Counted from the first letter of the stretch, positions 15,961 through 24,701 are shown. The stretch: 64,000 nucleotides of DNA from Bin5 sp965261695 (GCA_965261695.1 OZ253474.1:4340001-4404000), one strand, 5' to 3'. The notes: generated from the sequence alone by a model not told the origin. Made by a program: numbers and translations.

Positions 15961-18084
15961 ATGTTGAACACCCCCAGGCAAATTTCACGCGCCCTCGACC
16001 GCGTGCTCCACAAAGTCACGCAACCGGCCCGCTACACCGGCGGCGAACTGAACAGCGTCGTCAAAGCGTGGGACGACCCCACCCTCCGCAGCAAGATCGC
16101 CCTGGCCTTCCCCGACATCTACGAACTGGGTGGGTCCAACCTGGGACTGATGGTACTCTACGACCTGATCAACAAACGGGATGACCTGCTGGCCGAGCGC
16201 GTCTACTGTCCGTGGAGCGACTTCGAGGCGGTGATGCGGCGCGAGCACATCCCGCTCTTCGGGCTGGAGACACGCCACCCGGTCAGCCGCTTCGACATCC
16301 TCGCCTTTTCGCTGCCCTATGAGCAGCTCTATACAAACGTCCTGACCATGCTCGACCTCGCGCAGGTACCATTTCGCGCGGCAGATCGCGACGCTTCGCA
16401 CCCATTGGTGATCGCAGGCGGCTCTGGCTGCTACAACCCGGAGCCGATGAGCGCCTTCTTCGACGCAATGGTCATCGGCGAGGGCGAAGAAGTGATCTTC
16501 GAAATCATCGACGCGCATGAGGCGTGGAAGGAGCAGGTCAGCGACAAGCCGGAGCAGGCAGCGCAGGCCCGCCGCCAGCTTTGGACGATGCTGGCCCGCA
16601 TCCCCGGCGTATACGTGCCCGCGCTTTACGACGTAAGCTACGCTGCCGACGGGACCATCGCCGAGATTCGCCCCATCCACGCCGACGCGCCAAGCAGCGT
16701 GATGAAGCGGATCGTGACGGTCATGCCGCCGCCGGTGACCAAATTCATCGTGCCCTTCATCAACGTCGTCCACAACCGCGCCGCCATCGAGATCATGCGC
16801 GGCTGCACGCGCGGCTGCCGTTTCTGCCAGGCCGGCATGATCTTCCGCCCCGTGCGCGAACGTCCGCTGGAGGAAGTCTTGCAGGCGGTGGATGAGATGA
16901 TCGCCAACTGCGGCTTTGAGGAAGTCAGTTTCCTCAGCCTCAGTAGCAGCGACTACACCTATGTCGAGGACTTGGTGCGGCTCACCATGGAGCGGCACGG
17001 CGCCCGCAGACTATCTGTCGGCCTGCCCAGCCTGCGCATCGAAAGTTTCAGCGTCGATCTGATGGACCTGCTCGAAAAGGGGCGGCGGCGCTCCGGCTTT
17101 ACCTTCGCCCCCGAAGCGGCCACCGACCGGCTGCGTGATATCATCAACAAGCCAATCGCCGACGATGACCTCCTGCACACCGCCGAGGAGGTTTACCGCC
17201 GCGGCTGGAAGACAATTAAGATGTACTTCATGATCGGCCATCCTACCCAGACGCTGACCGACGTGCAGGCCATTGCCGACCTCTCCAAGCGCGTGCTGGC
17301 GGTTGGCCGCCGCGTGCTGGGCAATAAGGCCAACGTGCGAATCGGCGTCAGTACGCTTGTGCCCAAGCCCCATACGCCCTTCCAATGGGTGCCGATGGCC
17401 GAAGAATCGATCATTCGCCAGCAGATCCGCCTGCTGAAGCAGGAGTTGAAGGGGCCGGGCATCCACTTCACCTGGAACGATCCCGCCGAAACGCTGGTCG
17501 AGGCCCTCCTCACACGCGGCGACCGCAAACTGTGCGATGTCATCCAGCGCGCCTGGGAGCTGGGCGCAAAGCTCGACGCCTGGGGCGAGTACTTTCGCTT
17601 CGATCTATGGCAGCGGGCCTTCGCCGACTGTAACCTGGAGATGGACTGGTTCGCGCGCCGTCAGCGCCCCATGGACGAGATCCTGCCCTGGGAACACATT
17701 TCAGCCGGGCTGGACAAGGAGTTCCTGGCGCAGGAGTATTTGCACACATACGCCGGCGGGGTCGTGGATGACTGCCGCGAGCACTGCTTCTCCTGCGGCA
17801 TCCTCGGCTACTTCAAGGAGCAGCGCCGCGAGGCGCCGGACGAAGCCTGGTGCTGCCCGCCTTTGGGCAAGGACAAGACGCGCCAGCCGGTCGACATCGT
17901 GCCGGTTCCGCTCTATTTCAACGACGAGATGCAGCAACCCGGCGTGCAGATACCCGCCGGTTCAGGCGTGGATGAAGCGCTCATCCTCGAACTGAACGAT
18001 GCCAGGGGGCAGTTCGATGAGCGCGTGCCCCAACGGCGTCACGGCACGGTCAGCCAGCGCATCGCCGAGGCAGAGGTCAAATGA
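15961..18084 (+). CDS. B12-binding-domain radical SAM protein (TIGR03960 family)
   Basis: 707 residues. The central radical SAM domain binds a 4Fe-4S cluster through CTRGCRFC (CxxxCxxC, near residue 281) and includes the FAPEAATDRLR and IGHPTQT elements; the N-terminal third resembles the B12-binding-like domain of this family. C-terminal CREHCFSC is a further Cys cluster. Members are widespread in Chloroflexota, Firmicutes and Thermotogae, and are nearly always followed by a DUF2344 gene, as here with a 4-nt ATGA overlap. The reaction is not established. AAGGA sits 7 nt before the ATG, and the leader described at 15797-15940 precedes it. Confidence 0.9.
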   Translation: MLNTPRQISRALDRVLHKVTQPARYTGGELNSVVKAWDDPTLRSKIALAFPDIYELGGSNLGLMVLYDLINKRDDLLAERVYCPWSDFEAVMRREHIPLFGLETRHPVSRFDILAFSLPYEQLYTNVLTMLDLAQVPFRAADRDASHPLVIAGGSGCYNPEPMSAFFDAMVIGEGEEVIFEIIDAHEAWKEQVSDKPEQAAQARRQLWTMLARIPGVYVPALYDVSYAADGTIAEIRPIHADAPSSVMKRIVTVMPPPVTKFIVPFINVVHNRAAIEIMRGCTRGCRFCQAGMIFRPVRERPLEEVLQAVDEMIANCGFEEVSFLSLSSSDYTYVEDLVRLTMERHGARRLSVGLPSLRIESFSVDLMDLLEKGRRRSGFTFAPEAATDRLRDIINKPIADDDLLHTAEEVYRRGWKTIKMYFMIGHPTQTLTDVQAIADLSKRVLAVGRRVLGNKANVRIGVSTLVPKPHTPFQWVPMAEESIIRQQIRLLKQELKGPGIHFTWNDPAETLVEALLTRGDRKLCDVIQRAWELGAKLDAWGEYFRFDLWQRAFADCNLEMDWFARRQRPMDEILPWEHISAGLDKEFLAQEYLHTYAGGVVDDCREHCFSCGILGYFKEQRREAPDEAWCCPPLGKDKTRQPVDIVPVPLYFNDEMQQPGVQIPAGSGVDEALILELNDARGQFDERVPQRRHGTVSQRIAEAEVK

Positions 18085-18977
18085 CGCAACTGACTGCCCA
18101 CCCGCCGCAGTCGCCCACGTCGCCGCAAGCGCCTGCCCGCCAGCGGGTTCGCTTCACCTACGAGAAGGGCGAGACGATCAAGTTCATCAGCCACCAGGAT
18201 GAGACCCGCCTCTGGGAACGAACGCTGCGCCGGGCCGACCTGCCGCTTCTCTACAAGCAGGGCTTCAACCCGCAGCCGCACATCCAGTTCGCCGCGCCTC
18301 TGGGCCTGGGCATGACCGGCGCGCAGGAGCTGCTCGACGTCGTGTTCAGCCCGCCGCTGCCACTGGACGAACTGATGGCGCGCATTCGCGCAAAGCTGCC
18401 TCCCGGCGTGCGCCTGCTGGCAGGAACGGAAGTGCCGCTCAAGATGGCGTCGCCGCAGACGCTGACGATTGGCGCCGACTATACGATACTGATCTACGCT
18501 GAGGTCAACGAGGTCAGCGAATCGGAACTGCGGGCCAAGATCGACGCCTTCCTGGGCAAGCGTGAGCACTGGCGTGAACGGGAGCGGCACGGTCAGCGTT
18601 ATCGCTACAACCTGCGCCCACTGGTCTTCGAACTGCGCTACACCGGTTACGATTTCGCCGCCGCAGAGCACCGCATCTTCCTGCGCGTGCAAATGCGCGC
18701 CGGCGCGACCGGTCGCCCGGACGAACTGGTCGACGCCCTCGGCTTCGACGACTACGCCCGCACGCTCCGCCGCGAGCGCATTTATTTCGCCGACAGCGGC
18801 CAGGATCAGGCCGTCTTTGCCGCCTACCCCGTCATCGCTCAGGACGAAATATCACCCGAGAGACCGCAGCCGCTTCGCAAGGGACGCAAGCGTCGCCGCA
18901 GGGCAGGGACGCAGAGCGATGGCGACAGGCAGAACAATCAGGCCTTCGCCGAAAAAGCCGCTGACGAGTTTGATTGA
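18081..18977 (+). CDS. DUF2344 (TIGR03936) radical-SAM-linked protein
   Basis: 298 residues; residues 20-240 match the TIGR03936/DUF2344 pattern (VRFTYEKGETIKFISHQDE...RTLRRADLPLLYKQGFNP). In some genomes this domain is fused to the C terminus of the radical SAM partner; here it is a separate gene whose ATG overlaps the partner's stop (ATGA), so the two products are probably made together and interact. The last 50 residues are a basic, low-complexity tail (KGRKRRRRAG). Function unknown. Confidence 0.88.
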   Translation: MTQLTAHPPQSPTSPQAPARQRVRFTYEKGETIKFISHQDETRLWERTLRRADLPLLYKQGFNPQPHIQFAAPLGLGMTGAQELLDVVFSPPLPLDELMARIRAKLPPGVRLLAGTEVPLKMASPQTLTIGADYTILIYAEVNEVSESELRAKIDAFLGKREHWRERERHGQRYRYNLRPLVFELRYTGYDFAAAEHRIFLRVQMRAGATGRPDELVDALGFDDYARTLRRERIYFADSGQDQAVFAAYPVIAQDEISPERPQPLRKGRKRRRRAGTQSDGDRQNNQAFAEKAADEFD

Positions 18978-19150
18978 TCAACCTTGTTCACTTCAAGGTC
19001 ATTTCAGAAAAGCCCCTGCTATCCCCTTTCCCCCTTAACTTTGCCGCCCCCTCTAGGCGAAGCTGCACCCTAACCGCTACTTCAACAGAGCGTACCTGAA
19101 TCGTCCGCAAACGGGCCGAATTGAAACTGATTGGACGGCGCCCCGTAGAG

Positions 19151-19180
19151 TAGACTGATCCATAAAGCGGACCCTATCAT
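19151..19180 (+). promoter_or_regulatory. Promoter of the first membrane-protein paralogue, near-leaderless
   Basis: TAGACT (19151-19156), 18 nt, TATCAT (19175-19180); ATG follows 11 nt after the -10. The same arrangement is conserved before the second paralogue (20271-20299), which argues that it is functional. No Shine-Dalgarno sequence. The rest of 18978-19191 shows nothing recognisable. Confidence 0.5.
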
Positions 19181-19191
19181 TTTCATCAGCC

Positions 19192-20057
19192 ATGAACCGC
19201 ATCGACGCGATACGCACCGCATCGCTCATCGCCTTGCCCTTTCTGCTGCTGCCCGCAGCCATCTGGTTGGCAGTCGAAGCACCGGCGCAATTGCCAGCGC
19301 ACGAATGGCAGCAAGTCGTGCGCTGGTCGTTGCGGGCGTTATACATTGGGGGGGCGATTCTTGGCAGGCTGGCGGGCCGTCCGATCTGGTTCTATCCCAG
19401 GTTGGGCTTTGCGGTGTACGAAGCAGTTGCGGTCCTTATGCTGCTTGTCTTTAGCTTCGTTCCCGAAGGGCAAAGTCTGATCGTTACTATCATTTTCGAG
19501 TTCTTGAGTTTCGGTCTGTTCCCCGACATGGAAGAAACTGTTCCCAGGTCTCTGTTGTTGTTCCTCTTTCTACTTGTGTTCTCACCCTATTTTGGACTGT
19601 ACTTTGGTTGGGCTGGCAGAGGTCACAGAGGCCGCTGGCAGCTCATGCCGTCTTCCCCCATGCCGCTCTGGCAATGCTCCTCTTTTACTCGGTCCAATTT
19701 AAGACGGTTTCCGTCAGCGAATCGACGACATTCGTTACACCTGCAGTCGCGTCAGCAGCTGTCGCGATTTTGTACTGGCGTCCACCATCATCTGTTGCGC
19801 ACCGTCTTGAAGACGGGTATCGCGTGGAAGTGCTGTGCGTTGGCGTAATCATAGTCCAACTTTCCTACCTAGTCGGCACGATCCTCCTTGAAGGGGGAGG
19901 CGACGGATTTTTCTTCTTCTTTTTCTTGTTCTATCTTACTTTTTTGGGCTGGATTATTCTCAGCGGGCCGTTGCTACTGCCTCTTCTACTCCAGTTGCTG
20001 TTATTCGCACTGAAGACCAAAGGGGTGTTCGCGTGGCTTTCAAAACAAGGTGAATGA
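19192..20057 (+). pseudogene. Multi-pass membrane protein, paralogue 1, broken by a frameshift
   Basis: About 288 residues if read across a frame change. The first part (MNRIDAIRTASLIALPFLLL...YFGW) is in one frame; from about 19605 the homologous sequence continues in another (LGWQRSQRPLAAHAVFPHAA to WLSKQGE, stop 20055-20057). Paralogue 2 (20311 onward) reads the same protein in a single frame (VGWQRSQRLLAAYTVFPHAA). Restoring one T in the TTT at 19603-19605 rejoins the halves, so a one-base deletion in a T run is the simplest explanation; a sequencing or assembly error is the alternative. Roughly eight hydrophobic segments, no known domain. Confidence 0.7.
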
Positions 20058-20158
20058 GTCCGGTCTGTCGTCTATGGCCGTGACGCCAGATAGCGGTGGA
20101 GGCAATCCGCTAAAGACTGAGGATACGAAATTCCGTTCCTCCCAAAGGAGCAACTCAC

Positions 20159-20278
20159 ATGAAAGAAGACGCAGGCGCCACCGCTGTTCAAGCAACGGGC
20201 CGTTCGGTCGGCACGAGTCTGGACAGTTTCTTCAAGCAATCAATCGCTGTCCCGGCGGCGCTCAGGATGGTAAACTGA
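20159..20278 (+). pseudogene. 39-codon remnant of an SPFH-protein N terminus
   Basis: Short frame with a good ribosome site (AAAGGAG, 20144-20150) encoding MKEDAGATAVQ...RMVN. Aligned without gaps to the SPFH protein that starts at 21229 it has about 12 identities in 39 positions, including the G-x-x-LD...SI...AAL core. The upstream sequence (CCGTTCC..., AAAGGAG, ATGA) is also shared. It occupies the position after membrane paralogue 1 that the intact SPFH gene occupies after paralogue 2, so it is best read as the stub left when a duplicated SPFH gene was deleted. Confidence 0.55.
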
Positions 20279-20299
20279 TCTCGCAAAGAAACCTATCAT
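20271..20299 (+). promoter_or_regulatory. Promoter of membrane-protein paralogue 2, near-leaderless
   Basis: TAAACT (20271-20276), 17 nt, TATCAT (20294-20299), ATG at 20311 with no Shine-Dalgarno sequence. The surrounding bases (ACTGATC, CCTATCATT, TCAGCCATGAACCGC) are shared with the promoter at 19151. Confidence 0.5.
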
Positions 20300-20310
20300 T
20301 GTCTTCAGCC

Positions 20311-22173
20311 ATGAACCGCACCGGCGTGATTCGCACCGCAACGCTCATCGCCCTGCCATTCTTGCTGTTGCCCGCCGGCATCTGGCTAGGGCTGACGGCT
20401 GCCAGGCAGTTTCCCATACTGGATTGGTGGGGGGTGGTTCGTTGGTCGGTCAGGGCCGTCTACATTGGCGGGGCGTATTGGGGTTGGCGTGCGGGGCGTC
20501 CGCGCTGGTTCTACCCCTGGCTGGGCTTTGCCGTCTACGAAGCCGTCGCAACCCTCTTGTCGCTTGCTGTCCTCGTCATGGACGGCCTCTTTTTCCGGCA
20601 CAACGGAGCCGTAGCAGGTTACCTGGGGCTAGCGCTCTTTCCGCTCGCTTTCGCCCCTTACATTGCAGTCGCGCTCTGGGTCGGTTGGCAACGGTCGCAA
20701 CGACTTCTGGCCGCCTACACCGTCTTTCCCCACGCCGCGTTGACCATTCCTCTCGCTCTCTATGTAGACGTAGGGGCGATGCTGCAACTCACTTGGGTAG
20801 GAACGCTTCTGTCTGCTGTCGCAGCCGCATTGTGCGCCGTGCTATTCTGGATCCTGCCATCAATCATCTTGCCGAGACACGAAAATCTGGGGCGTGCAGC
20901 CGTGCTTTTTGGCGGCGTGCTACTCTGCCAACTCTTCAGTCTGGTCGGCGCGGGTATGTTGGAGCTTGGCGGCTCAATCGCTATTCTTTACCTGTTAATC
21001 CCGTTAACAGGCCTGGGCTGGCTGATCTTGAGCGGGCCGTTGCTGCTACCGCCGCTGCTGCAATGGCTAATCCGTGCGCTGAAGGCGGAAGGGGCCATCG
21101 ATTCGCTCTCGCAAAAGGCCGGGCGAATGCTGTCCGGCATGTCTACCGCTGCGGGGCGAGCTGGCGATGCAAGAAATCTGTTAAAATCTGTGAAGACAAG
21201 GGACCGTTCCCTTAAAGGAGAAAGTCAAATGAGTGAAGAGACAGCGACTCCCGTCGTGGCCGAGACACGACCGTTGTACGGGCCGAAACTGGACTACATC
21301 TACAGACTGTCAATCGTCTTTCTGGCTGCGTTGGCGGTCATACTGGTCGCGCTCTACGTGGGTCGCGCCGCCGTCTACAAGATCCACGAATTCGAACGCG
21401 GGCTGCATCTGCGCGGCGGGCGTTTTCTGGGCGTGCAGATGCCTGGCTGGCACGCCCAGGTTCCGCTGGTCGATACGGTCATCATCGTCAAAGTCAACGA
21501 GCGCCTCGGCTATGTCGAGCGCATTCCCGCCATGACTTCGGACAATGTGACGATGGACGTCTCGCTCCAGTACACCTACCGCGTGAACAACCCCGAGCGC
21601 TTCGCCTTGGCCGTTGACGACCCGGAGCGCATCGTCTTCGAGTTCGTGCAGGGCCGGCTGCGCGATGTGATCAACACTAAGGCGATGACCGGAGTGATGA
21701 ACCAACGCACGGAAATGAACCTGGAGATCATGCAGGAGTTGAAGCAGAAGGAGGATCAGTACGGCGTGGAGTTTGTGACCGTCCAGATCCAGAGCGCGTC
21801 GCCGCCTGAGGAGGTACTTTCCGCGATCAAGGATCGCATGGTGGCGGGCCAGCTCCAGGAGCAGGCCGAGGCCGAGGCCGCGCAGCAGCGCATCGTCGCC
21901 GATGCCCGATTCTACGCCGCGCAAAAGGAAGCCGACGCCGACGCCTATCGCATCACCACCACCGCCGCGGCGGAGGCCGAGCAGATCCGGCTCACTACTG
22001 AGTCGCAGCAACTTGCCGTGCGCGCCATTCTGAGTGAACTGGAGGGTAAGGGCGCGCTGGCGGAGAAGTACATCGACTACCTCATCGCCGTGGAGCTAAA
22101 GGAAAACAGCAAGTGGATACTCGGCGCCGGCGCCGAACCGATCCTGGAGCTGCGGACCTCTGCCGAGGAGTAA
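20311..22173 (+). CDS. Multi-pass membrane protein (paralogue 2), open in frame into the SPFH gene
   Basis: ATG 20311 begins MNRTGVIRTATLIALPFLLL; about 260 residues of hydrophobic segments follow, close relative of the broken gene at 19192. No stop codon occurs before the SPFH gene: the frame runs through a polar linker (GRMLSGMSTAAGRAGDARN) straight into MSEETATP at 21229, so a 620-residue fusion is possible as well as separate products. Paralogue 1 does have a stop at the equivalent place. The upstream GTG at 20050 is not a sensible start, since it lies before the promoter and the homologous region. No named domain recognised in the membrane half. Confidence 0.65.
   Translation: MNRTGVIRTATLIALPFLLLPAGIWLGLTAARQFPILDWWGVVRWSVRAVYIGGAYWGWRAGRPRWFYPWLGFAVYEAVATLLSLAVLVMDGLFFRHNGAVAGYLGLALFPLAFAPYIAVALWVGWQRSQRLLAAYTVFPHAALTIPLALYVDVGAMLQLTWVGTLLSAVAAALCAVLFWILPSIILPRHENLGRAAVLFGGVLLCQLFSLVGAGMLELGGSIAILYLLIPLTGLGWLILSGPLLLPPLLQWLIRALKAEGAIDSLSQKAGRMLSGMSTAAGRAGDARNLLKSVKTRDRSLKGESQMSEETATPVVAETRPLYGPKLDYIYRLSIVFLAALAVILVALYVGRAAVYKIHEFERGLHLRGGRFLGVQMPGWHAQVPLVDTVIIVKVNERLGYVERIPAMTSDNVTMDVSLQYTYRVNNPERFALAVDDPERIVFEFVQGRLRDVINTKAMTGVMNQRTEMNLEIMQELKQKEDQYGVEFVTVQIQSASPPEEVLSAIKDRMVAGQLQEQAEAEAAQQRIVADARFYAAQKEADADAYRITTTAAAEAEQIRLTTESQQLAVRAILSELEGKGALAEKYIDYLIAVELKENSKWILGAGAEPILELRTSAEE
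21229..22173 (+). CDS. SPFH/band 7 (prohibitin/stomatin-like) membrane protein
   Basis: 314 residues from ATG 21229, which has a strong AAAGGAG 8 nt upstream; this internal start strongly suggests independent translation even though the frame is continuous with the preceding membrane gene. One transmembrane helix near residues 22-44 is followed by a band 7 domain (HEFERGLHLRGGRF, VERIPAMTSDNVTMDVSLQY in two pieces) and a long coiled coil rich in Ala/Glu (EQAEAEAAQQRIVADARFYA), then an amphipathic end. SPFH proteins scaffold membrane microdomains and often bind proteases or NfeD. A lectin-like gene follows 3 nt later. Confidence 0.88.
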   Translation: MSEETATPVVAETRPLYGPKLDYIYRLSIVFLAALAVILVALYVGRAAVYKIHEFERGLHLRGGRFLGVQMPGWHAQVPLVDTVIIVKVNERLGYVERIPAMTSDNVTMDVSLQYTYRVNNPERFALAVDDPERIVFEFVQGRLRDVINTKAMTGVMNQRTEMNLEIMQELKQKEDQYGVEFVTVQIQSASPPEEVLSAIKDRMVAGQLQEQAEAEAAQQRIVADARFYAAQKEADADAYRITTTAAAEAEQIRLTTESQQLAVRAILSELEGKGALAEKYIDYLIAVELKENSKWILGAGAEPILELRTSAEE

Positions 22174-22176
22174 CCA

Positions 22177-22644
22177 ATGCGAAAACTTCTGCTGCTGGTC
22201 GGGGCGCTGCTTCTCGTGGTGATTCTGCAGGCGACGGTGCGACGGGATCTGAACGTCTCGCGCTCCCACAGCGATCTGATCGACAAGCGCATCTACGCCT
22301 ACCGCGAGTGGCAAAGCACCGGCGTGCGCGTATACCAGGGCGATTGGGTCGAGATTGAGGCGCAGGGCGAATGGCTCTACACGCCCGCAGAGTATCACGG
22401 GCCGGAGGGCCACGCCGTCTTCCCGGCGCCCAGCTTCTACCCCATTCCCAACGGTGCCGGCGGCGCGCTCATCGGACGGATCGGCGAATACGGACAGCGC
22501 TTCGCCGTCGGCAAACGCGCAACTTTACAGGCGAGGGAAGACGGCATTCTCTACCTGCGCATCAACGACGACGTGCTGAGCGACAACGACGGCTGGGTCG
22601 CCGCGCGGATCGATGTAACTGCGACTGAGGATTCATTGCCCTGA
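22177..22644 (+). CDS. Membrane-anchored or secreted protein with a PA-IL (LecA)-like lectin domain
   Basis: 155 residues. An N-terminal hydrophobic segment (LLLLVGALLLVVILQATV) serves as signal or anchor; residues 45-150 (GVRVYQGDWVEIEAQGEW, ALIGRIG, DGILYLRINDD, DNDGWVAARIDV) resemble the galactose-binding PA-IL-like fold. It starts 3 nt after the SPFH stop, so the two form an operon; the domain would face the outside. Ligand unknown. Moderate confidence in the fold, based on pattern only. Confidence 0.6.
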   Translation: MRKLLLLVGALLLVVILQATVRRDLNVSRSHSDLIDKRIYAYREWQSTGVRVYQGDWVEIEAQGEWLYTPAEYHGPEGHAVFPAPSFYPIPNGAGGALIGRIGEYGQRFAVGKRATLQAREDGILYLRINDDVLSDNDGWVAARIDVTATEDSLP

Positions 22645-22696
22645 GTACAGCGACGCGGCAGTTCGAGACGAGCGTGTACGGCCGACCCCTCTCTCG

Positions 22697-23419
22697 TCAT
22701 TCCTCATCGTCCGCATAGCTATGCCCGGCGAAGATTGCCCGCAGTTCGGCGGCGCTGGAGGCTTTCTGCATCTGGCCGATGCGGTCACCTTCGTTCGCCA
22801 GCAATTGCTTGACGTTGCGCAGGACACTCTCCATCTTGTCGGCGGGGAACTTGCAGGCGCCGTTCTCATCCATGTGGACGATTTCGCCCGGCGCTACGTC
22901 CATCCCCCTTATATGCACAGGTGCATTAATCGACTGCACGGCCATGTCCCCGTGCCCCGGCGTAATGCCGCTGAGCAGATATTGGAAGCCCATCGGTCGA
23001 ATCTCATCAATGTCGCGTGACGGTCCATTGGAGATGCAACCGACGCAGCCGATTGCCTTCAGCGCCGCAGTCATGTTGCCGCCGGCCAACCCCACTTTGC
23101 CAGCGATCTCCGGCGGGAATTTCTGCTCCAGCACCAGAATCGTCGGCTTGGGGGAGGCGTCCAACGCATCGAGAACATCCATGAATGAGAGGCGCGAGAA
23201 GGTTGGGTCCGGCAGGCCGTAGACGCATGTCACCGCGTATCCAACGCGCGGCCCCAACTCCGGGTACATACAGCGGATCGTCTGATCGGTGTACCAGTTT
23301 TCCGTCCAGGGGTTGTACAGGCCCAGGCACAGCGGGTCGTTGGGATAGGTGGCGACGACATTGGTGATGGAAGGGGTATCGACGGTTTTCAACTCTTCCA
23401 GGATCGCTTGCGGAGTCAT
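22697..23419 (-). CDS. RraA-like family protein (aldolase/decarboxylase-like)
   Basis: 240 residues from ATG 23419 (MTPQAILEELK), preceded by AAGGAAGG; the frame is open 39 codons further but without similarity. The conserved RraA core G-x-x-x-N-G-P-S-R-D (CISNGPSRDIDEI) is present; in the 4-hydroxy-4-methyl-2-oxoglutarate aldolase members the Arg-Asp pair binds substrate and metal. Some members instead inhibit RNase E. Given the neighbouring aminotransferase and RidA genes, a metabolic role is more likely. Confidence 0.8.
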   Translation of the reverse strand: MTPQAILEELKTVDTPSITNVVATYPNDPLCLGLYNPWTENWYTDQTIRCMYPELGPRVGYAVTCVYGLPDPTFSRLSFMDVLDALDASPKPTILVLEQKFPPEIAGKVGLAGGNMTAALKAIGCVGCISNGPSRDIDEIRPMGFQYLLSGITPGHGDMAVQSINAPVHIRGMDVAPGEIVHMDENGACKFPADKMESVLRNVKQLLANEGDRIGQMQKASSAAELRAIFAGHSYADDEE

Positions 23420-23492
23420 TCTGCCTTCCTTGTGTGGTAGGTTTTGGACTTTGTCAAATGCGGAAATGCTTCCCTTCTTTAGCGCGCATGGG

Positions 23493-24701
23493 TCAAGTGC
23501 GCTGCCGCTTAGCTTGTTGAGCGCGCGTAAATTCACAGATCCGTTCCATCGCCGGCTTCAGTACCTCCATACCGGGCGCGTAGCAAATGCGGATCGAGCC
23601 TTCGCCGCCGTTGCCAAATGCACTGCCCGGCGCAACGGCCACATGCGCGTCTTGCAGAAGATCGAGGGCAAATTGGAATGAGTCATCCACGCCTTCGAGC
23701 TGCGGGAAGAGATAGAAGGCCCCCTCGGGCTCGGGCAGACTGACGCCGGGCGTGGCGCGCAGTAGCTCCGTTGCAAAGTCGCGCCGCTCCTGAAACTCTT
23801 CCACCATGGCCGCGATGTCATCCTCCCCTTGGGCGATGGCGGCCTCGCCGCCGCGCTGGATCATCGTAGGCGCGTGGGAGACGATGAACTCGTTCAGCTG
23901 GGCCGCCTTCTGGACGAAATCCGCCCGGCTCACCATCCAGCCAAGCCGCCAGCCGGTCATGCGATAGGTCTTGGAGAAGGAGTTGACGACGATAACCGCA
24001 TCCTCACGCGTGCAGAGCTGCAGAATCGACGCTGCAAGCTGCCCCATCGGGCCGACACTTTCGCCACCGCCGTAGTAGATGCGTTCGTAGACCTCGTCTG
24101 CCAACAACCACAGACCGTGTTCACGGGCAAACTCCAACAGCGTCTTCTGCTCCGCGACTGTCGCGGTCCAGCCAAGCGGATTCGAAGGCGAAGCGTACAG
24201 GAGCAGGCGCGTGCGCGGCGTCAGCGCGGCCTCCAGCGCGTCTAGGTCCGGCGTAAAGCGTGGCCCCGTGCGCGCCATCGGGATCTCTACGGCGCGGCCG
24301 CCGAACATCTCCACCATCGCCGAGCCGTTGGGCCAATTGGGGCTGAGTACGAGCGCTTCATCGCCTGGATCGATGACACACTTGATCGCCAAGTTGAGCG
24401 CCTGCACACCCCCAGCGGTGATCTGGATCTGCGCAGGATCGATCTCCACGGCGTGCAGCCTCGCAATCTGGTTGGCGATGGCGGCGCGCAGCGAAGGCAA
24501 GCCCTGGTTGGCGGTGTAGAACGTCCAGCCATCTTGCGCCGCCCGGTTGACCGCTTCGATCACGTAGGGGGGTGTCGGCAGGGTTGACTCGCCGAACTGC
24601 AAGAACAACACGCCCTCCATGCCAAAGGCCATGTCGGCCAGCGCGCGAATGCGGGAGGCCCGAACGCGCTCAGCAGAGGGCGCTAGAGAGGGGGAAGGCA
24701 T
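23493..24701 (-). CDS. Class I/II PLP-dependent aminotransferase
   Basis: 402 residues from ATG 24701 (MPSPSLAPSAERVRAS). Fold-type I aminotransferase: AGGVQALNLAIK, ASPSNPLGW (Asn/Pro motif), LLADEVYERIYY (Asp pairing with the pyridine nitrogen), SFSKTYRMTGWRLGW (PLP-binding Lys) and a C-terminal substrate Arg in GSIRICY. Belongs to the aspartate/alanine aminotransferase-like subgroup; the amino donor cannot be read from sequence. The frame is open further upstream but that part is not conserved. Confidence 0.9.
   Translation of the reverse strand: MPSPSLAPSAERVRASRIRALADMAFGMEGVLFLQFGESTLPTPPYVIEAVNRAAQDGWTFYTANQGLPSLRAAIANQIARLHAVEIDPAQIQITAGGVQALNLAIKCVIDPGDEALVLSPNWPNGSAMVEMFGGRAVEIPMARTGPRFTPDLDALEAALTPRTRLLLYASPSNPLGWTATVAEQKTLLEFAREHGLWLLADEVYERIYYGGGESVGPMGQLAASILQLCTREDAVIVVNSFSKTYRMTGWRLGWMVSRADFVQKAAQLNEFIVSHAPTMIQRGGEAAIAQGEDDIAAMVEEFQERRDFATELLRATPGVSLPEPEGAFYLFPQLEGVDDSFQFALDLLQDAHVAVAPGSAFGNGGEGSIRICYAPGMEVLKPAMERICEFTRAQQAKRQRT

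Noticed and set aside
20050..20310. Upstream extension of the second membrane-protein gene
   Set aside because: It crosses the promoter and the SPFH stub; the paralogue begins at the equivalent of 20311.
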